Shown here in pieces: positions 21,586-24,101 of a stretch of DNA of 24,101 bases. The stretch comes from Candidatus Pacearchaeota archaeon CG10_big_fil_rev_8_21_14_0_10_32_14 (GTDB lineage Archaea > Nanobdellota > Nanobdellia > Pacearchaeales > GW2011-AR1): positions 1 through 24,101 of the forward strand of contig PFCY01000051.1 in assembly GCA_002763085.1 (NCBI GenBank), written 5' to 3'. The notes beneath the pieces were generated by a model. That model was not told the origin of the DNA. It did not search any database and was given only the letters and a program-made list of their open reading frames with translations. The translations under genes and the position numbers were made by a program. The number at the start of each line of letters is the position of its first letter. The stretch's first letter is position 1.

Positions 21586-21698
21586 TTAAACCCCCTCCCA
21601 CGCCGCATCTTCTTTTAACTTCAAAAGTATCTGTATATTGTATTTGTGCAAGAATTACTTCTCCGAACTTATGCATTTAAACCCCCTCCCACGCCGCA
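21517..21698. repeat. Exact tandem duplication of 91 bp across the toxin-antitoxin junction
   Basis: Copies at 21517-21607 and 21608-21698 are identical. Each starts with TCTTCTTT, which recurs at 21699-21706, so slippage or recombination at this 8-bp repeat is the likely origin. The unit holds the last codons of the antitoxin gene and the first 24 codons of the toxin gene. Confidence 0.95.
21578..21676 (-). pseudogene. Truncated duplicate of the toxin start (32-codon decoy frame)
   Basis: Starts at an ATG directly after the antitoxin stop (TAA 21677-21679). It encodes the same first 23 residues as the toxin, then runs through the duplicated antitoxin tail in another frame (…RRCGVGGGLNA) to a TAA at 21578-21580. 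The intact toxin ATG (21583-21585) lies inside its last codons, so termination here could re-initiate the toxin and preserve coupling. Product probably has no activity. Confidence 0.75.
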
Positions 21699-21910
21699 TC
21701 TTCTTTATTATCCCAAAGCTCTTTCATTTTATTTTGTTGAATTTTATGGAGAAATTCATCGTATTGATTTTTTTCTTTTATTTTAATAAATGTCGTAGCC
21801 ATTTTCTCAAGCAGTTCGTTATAGGTCTGCCTGGGGTGTTCTCTTGCAACTTTAAGTAAATCGATAACTTTTCTATCAAGTAAAATAGTTGATTGTTCAG
21901 GCATTTTCAT
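21677..21910 (-). CDS. Probable antitoxin partner of the MazF-like toxin
   Basis: 77 residues from the ATG at 21910 (MKMPEQSTILLDRKVIDLLK…). The short N-terminal strand plus helices (STILLDRKVIDLLKVAREHPRQTYNELLEKM) resembles ribbon-helix-helix DNA-binding antitoxins. The C-terminal half is charged and helical (FIKIKEKNQYDEFLHKIQQNKMKELWDNKEDAAWE), as expected for the toxin-wrapping tail. Upstream GTG (21931) and a second ATG (21904) are alternatives. CTTATATATAAA (21931-21942) serves as TATA, about 28-32 nt from 21910. Antitoxins of this kind usually repress their own operon; palindromic AT-rich sequence around 21920-21942 could be the operator. Confidence 0.72.
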   Translation of the reverse strand: MKMPEQSTILLDRKVIDLLKVAREHPRQTYNELLEKMATTFIKIKEKNQYDEFLHKIQQNKMKELWDNKEDAAWEGV

Positions 21911-21930
21911 TATACATTGACTATATATCA

Positions 21931-21942
21931 CTTATATATAAA
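21931..21942 (-). promoter_or_regulatory. TATA box/operator region of the toxin-antitoxin operon
   Basis: TTTATATATAAG on the minus strand followed by GATATATAG; alternating AT palindromes typical of a TATA box and possibly an autorepression site. Confidence 0.5.
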
Positions 21943-22027
21943 ACTTATTATACAATTTAAACAAGATTTTAAACTACTTTATCCTTAATGTCATATGGAA
22001 AATCGCTAAAAGATAATTTTTATACAA

Positions 22028-22591
22028 TTAATTTAATTCATCCATAACTTTTGATTTCAAAGATTCATCTACAGGAAGAGTCGGATCTTTTAATAACGTA
22101 AAGTAGAGAACCGTTCCCATATAAACACCACTTATATGGAATTTTTTATAAAATTCATTCATCTTATCCATAAGCTCAAAAGTCTCTTGTTTTAATTCTA
22201 GTTCACATCGAGGAAGATTATTTTCTTGTCTGTATCTTGTTTCAACATATTCAGCATACTCATGTTCAGGTCTAACAACATAACCCTGATAAAGAAAACT
22301 TGCGATTCCATATCCTTCGGTGATCTCGTGGATAAGCAAAGCGACTCTTTCTTTTTCCGACAATGAATCGACTCTCGTTCTGTTAACCTGAATAGTTGAT
22401 AGAGAATCTTCAACTAAAGCGTCTACAGAATGTCCTTTAATAGATATATCATCGACAAGTTCTATATTCAATTTTTTTGTATAATCTTCAAAAGATAAAT
22501 CTAAATCCGTCCTGTTAAAATGAGGATACTCTCTTCGTATCCAATTTCCAGCTTGCTCCAAATATTTGCCCCAATTGTCTTGAGTGATCAT
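22028..22591 (-). CDS. Hypothetical protein with a HExxE-type motif, 187 aa
   Basis: Not recognised. Starts MITQDNWGKYLEQAGNWIRREYPH. The centre reads KERVALLIHEITEGYGIASFLYQGYVVRPEHEYAEYVETRYRQ: H-E-x-x-E in a helix followed by a second H-E about 20 residues later, reminiscent of a minimal zincin or ferritin-like/metal-binding helix pair, but it is not the classical HExxH. No signal peptide or membrane helix. The start at 22591 rather than TTG 22594 is set by TTTATAAG (22613-22620), 29 nt upstream. Neighbours are the toxin-antitoxin pair and another unknown. Metal binding is only a suggestion. Confidence 0.62.
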   Translation of the reverse strand: MITQDNWGKYLEQAGNWIRREYPHFNRTDLDLSFEDYTKKLNIELVDDISIKGHSVDALVEDSLSTIQVNRTRVDSLSEKERVALLIHEITEGYGIASFLYQGYVVRPEHEYAEYVETRYRQENNLPRCELELKQETFELMDKMNEFYKKFHISGVYMGTVLYFTLLKDPTLPVDESLKSKVMDELN

Positions 22592-22612
22592 CAAAAAAAA
22601 TATTATATTGAA

Positions 22613-22620
22613 CTTATAAA
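22613..22620 (-). promoter_or_regulatory. TATA box of the gene at 22591
   Basis: TTTATAAG on the minus strand, 29 nt before ATG. Confidence 0.6.
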
Positions 22621-22636
22621 GATATCTTTAAAATAA

Positions 22637-22978
22637 TTAATCTAAAAAATCAATCAGTTCTCTGCCTACACTTTTCAAATTCTCTCTGGCTTCTTCCAAT
22701 TTTTTTCCGGCTTCCATCAATTCTTCAAGAATTGAATCGGGCAATTCAATTTCTCCTAAATATCTACCCTCTACACCCTGATTACCTTTTACTATATTTT
22801 GAGCTTCATCTAGAGCTTCAGTTTTGGTAGAAACGAAATCGATGCTATGTTCATATAGAAATCCATATCCAATAACGCACTGTCTAGGAACATAAATCCT
22901 ATTCTGAAATGTTCCGCCAGAATGAATCTTGTCCATAATACCTTCATAAACAATTACTTGATATCGATGAGCTTTCAT
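22637..22978 (-). CDS. Hypothetical protein, 113 aa
   Basis: Not recognised. A soluble protein with a strand-rich first half (MKAHRYQVIVYEGI, NRIYVPRQCVIGYGFLYE), a helix with TEALDEAQNIVKGN, and a C-terminal amphipathic coiled-coil-like helix (SILEELMEAGKKLEEARENL, about 81-100). No signal or membrane segment. TTTATAAA (23000-23007) is 29 nt before the ATG and may also serve nth on the other strand. Coding status good; function unknown. Confidence 0.65.
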   Translation of the reverse strand: MKAHRYQVIVYEGIMDKIHSGGTFQNRIYVPRQCVIGYGFLYEHSIDFVSTKTEALDEAQNIVKGNQGVEGRYLGEIELPDSILEELMEAGKKLEEARENLKSVGRELIDFLD

Positions 22979-22999
22979 GACAATATCCTTTCTAATAGA

Positions 23000-23007
23000 T
23001 TTATAAA
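23000..23007. promoter_or_regulatory. Palindromic TATA box between two divergent genes
   Basis: TTTATAAA reads the same on both strands. It is 29 nt before the minus-strand ATG at 22978 and 37 nt before the plus-strand ATG of nth at 23037, so nth may use it with a short leader or use the weaker TTAACTAC at 23009. Confidence 0.5.
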
Positions 23008-23036
23008 ATTAACTACATTTAAAGATATAATCTAAA

Positions 23037-23756
23037 ATGAAAACCCAAACCGCAATCTCCTCATCAGTGAAAAAAAGCAAACTCGTTAATTCAGTAACGC
23101 CTCGGGTGGGCGGTAGGGGAGACGGTGGTGGGATAACTAGTTTGCGACAAAAGAAATCTATAAATCAACTCCGTGCCCTCAACAAATATTCTCCAAAAGA
23201 AATGCGGCTTGCGGCAGATTGGCCCAAAAAATGGCAAGCCCTAATTTCAACAATACTTTCAGCTCAAACAAAAGACGAAACAACGATTAGGATTTCTGAA
23301 ATACTTTACAAAAAATATTCTTCACCTCAGAAATTATCAAAAGCGAAAATCGAAGAGATAGAAAAAATAATTCGCCCAATAAATTATCATAAAACAAAAG
23401 CCCGCCATATAAAAGAAACTGCAAAAATGATCTCTCGTAATTCAGGCAGGATCCCTCAAACACTCGATGAATTATTAAAATTTCCTGGTGTAGGAAGAAA
23501 AGTAGGAAATGTTTATTTAGCAGAAGCTCATAAATTCGACGTAATCGGAGTTGATACGCATGTCGCAAGAATCTCTCAAAAATTAGGATGGACCAAAAAT
23601 AAACATCCTCATAAAATAGAAAAAGACTTAGAAGTTTTATTTCCAAAGAAATACTGGAGAAAAATTAACGACACGTGCGTTCGTTTTGGCCGTTCGCATG
23701 GTCGCAGCAAGAGAGAAGAAGATGAAATATTGAAGGAGATTATGAGGAAGATTTAA
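23037..23756 (+). CDS. nth: Endonuclease III-like DNA glycosylase/AP lyase with a palindromic element inserted in its N-terminus
   Basis: 239 residues. The core (about 44-239) is an HhH-GPD glycosylase: LISTILSAQTKDETT (69-83), the helix-hairpin-helix LLKFPGVGRKVGNVYL (146-161) with catalytic Lys155, and GVDTHVARISQKLGW (171-185) with catalytic Asp173. It removes oxidised pyrimidines in base-excision repair. Two oddities. The C-terminal C-x6-C-x2-C-x5-C iron-sulfur loop is absent; only Cys214 remains. And residues 14-37 are encoded by a 69-bp (23-codon length) palindrome (23077-23145) that translates as a Gly-rich stretch (PRVGGRGDGGG). The 45-residue N-terminal extension is probably flexible. 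The start at 23037 is uncertain; translation could begin nearer the core. Convergent 4-nt overlap with the last gene. Confidence 0.88.
   Translation: MKTQTAISSSVKKSKLVNSVTPRVGGRGDGGGITSLRQKKSINQLRALNKYSPKEMRLAADWPKKWQALISTILSAQTKDETTIRISEILYKKYSSPQKLSKAKIEEIEKIIRPINYHKTKARHIKETAKMISRNSGRIPQTLDELLKFPGVGRKVGNVYLAEAHKFDVIGVDTHVARISQKLGWTKNKHPHKIEKDLEVLFPKKYWRKINDTCVRFGRSHGRSKREEDEILKEIMRKI
23077..23145. repeat. 69-bp palindromic element inside the nth coding region
   Basis: GCAAACTcGTTA (23077-23088) pairs with TAACtAGTTTGC (23134-23145) at 11 of 12 positions. The core CGTTAATTCAGTAAC is followed by four or more G runs (GGGTGGG, GGGG, GGTGGTGGG), a possible quadruplex. Same length as the element at 7105-7173 and alike at 33 of 50 core positions. 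Length divisible by three and no stop in the nth frame. Confidence 0.75.
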
Positions 23757-24100
23757 CAATTAACTAGATCAATTACATCCTTTAAAGTCTTTTCTCGGTC
23801 ACGAGATCTTTCAATTTCGATGAGAATAAAATCATGAGCATTACACTCTTTGATATAGTAAATTACATTAAGACTTGATTCAGCAAGAGTAATAATTTCT
23901 CCTCCAGAATAAGAAGTTGTATTAACCTCATTTGTTATCCAAAATGAATTTCTTATTTCTCCTAAAATATTAGAATAACTCATTCCTTGAATCTCTTTTA
24001 TGATTATTTTATCTCTATCATAACTTAAATAAGAAAAATTTACAGATTTATCAGTCTGAAAATCTCCTGAAATCGCAACAGAAGAAAGATTATGTATTTT
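23753..24100 (-). CDS. Hypothetical protein, 3' part (runs off the window)
   Basis: The frame is open from the stop at 23753-23755 to the right edge (115 codons); an internal ATG at 23983 is unlikely to be the true start because coding-like sequence continues upstream (SSVAISGDFQTDKSVNFSYL). The visible part is strand-rich with polar repeats (SYSGGEIITLAESSLNVIYYI) and a charged end (IERSRDREKTLKDVIDLV). No family recognised. It overlaps the nth stop codon by 4 nt in convergent orientation. Confidence 0.6.
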   Translation of the reverse strand, partial: KIHNLSSVAISGDFQTDKSVNFSYLSYDRDKIIIKEIQGMSYSNILGEIRNSFWITNEVNTTSYSGGEIITLAESSLNVIYYIKECNAHDFILIEIERSRDREKTLKDVIDLVNC

Positions 24101-24101
24101 A

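Overview
The window is AT-rich archaeal DNA, most likely from a small-genome DPANN lineage (Woesearchaeota/Pacearchaeota-like). Support for Archaea comes from aRF1, RNA polymerase subunit L, NreA, RadB, an aMBF1-like regulator, archaeal ValRS and an ScpB. Nearly every lead gene has a TATA-like octamer whose first T lies 27-30 nt (most often 29) before the start codon. This leaderless layout was used to choose starts. The lineage assignment is inference; no rRNA or tRNA gene was found.

Layout. 1-106: coding-like scrap with a TnpB-end-like hairpin. 89-2860 (-): unknown protein, small membrane protein, large secreted GH17 glucanase-like protein with a dockerin-like loop. 2965-3180 (+): small protein with a similar Ca-loop motif. 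3181-3670: about 490 nt without a gene, holding a 403-bp inverted-repeat element and a small palindrome. 3671-6896 (-): genome-maintenance group (NreA, unknown, PIN-like nuclease, RadB). 6897-7282: two more palindromic elements, then a decayed Nudix gene (+). 7790-10244 (-): Pcm, two small genes missed by standard calling (one with an ACG where ATG is expected), RNA polymerase L, aMBF1-like protein. 10293-16149 (-): membrane-anchored proteins, a GT2 glycosyltransferase, ScpB, a GT-C glycosyltransferase and GtrA, i.e. surface glycosylation interleaved with housekeeping; a palindromic element lies at 12814-12914. 16151-17582 (-): aRF1 and a small unknown. 17764-18648 (+): one secreted-type gene cut by an in-frame TGA. 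18806-22978 (-): ValRS, a MazF/PemK-type toxin-antitoxin pair with an exact 91-bp tandem duplication across its junction, two unknowns. 23037-23756 (+): endonuclease III carrying a palindromic element in frame. 23753-end (-): 3' part of an unknown gene.

The most novel observation is a dispersed family of palindromic elements (about 3218-3670, 6940-7063, 7105-7173, 12814-12914, 23077-23145). Each has a G-rich core on the + strand enclosed by long arms that pair perfectly or nearly so but differ in sequence from copy to copy. Two copies are exactly 69 bp and match at 33 of 50 ungapped core positions; one of them is inserted in frame in nth. Inner stems also differ in sequence while keeping pairing, which argues for selected structure or for a mechanism that writes inverted copies of local sequence.

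The window also shows active gene decay: a Nudix gene without a start codon and with stops in its Nudix box, a gene with ATG apparently changed to ACG, and a gene split by TGA.
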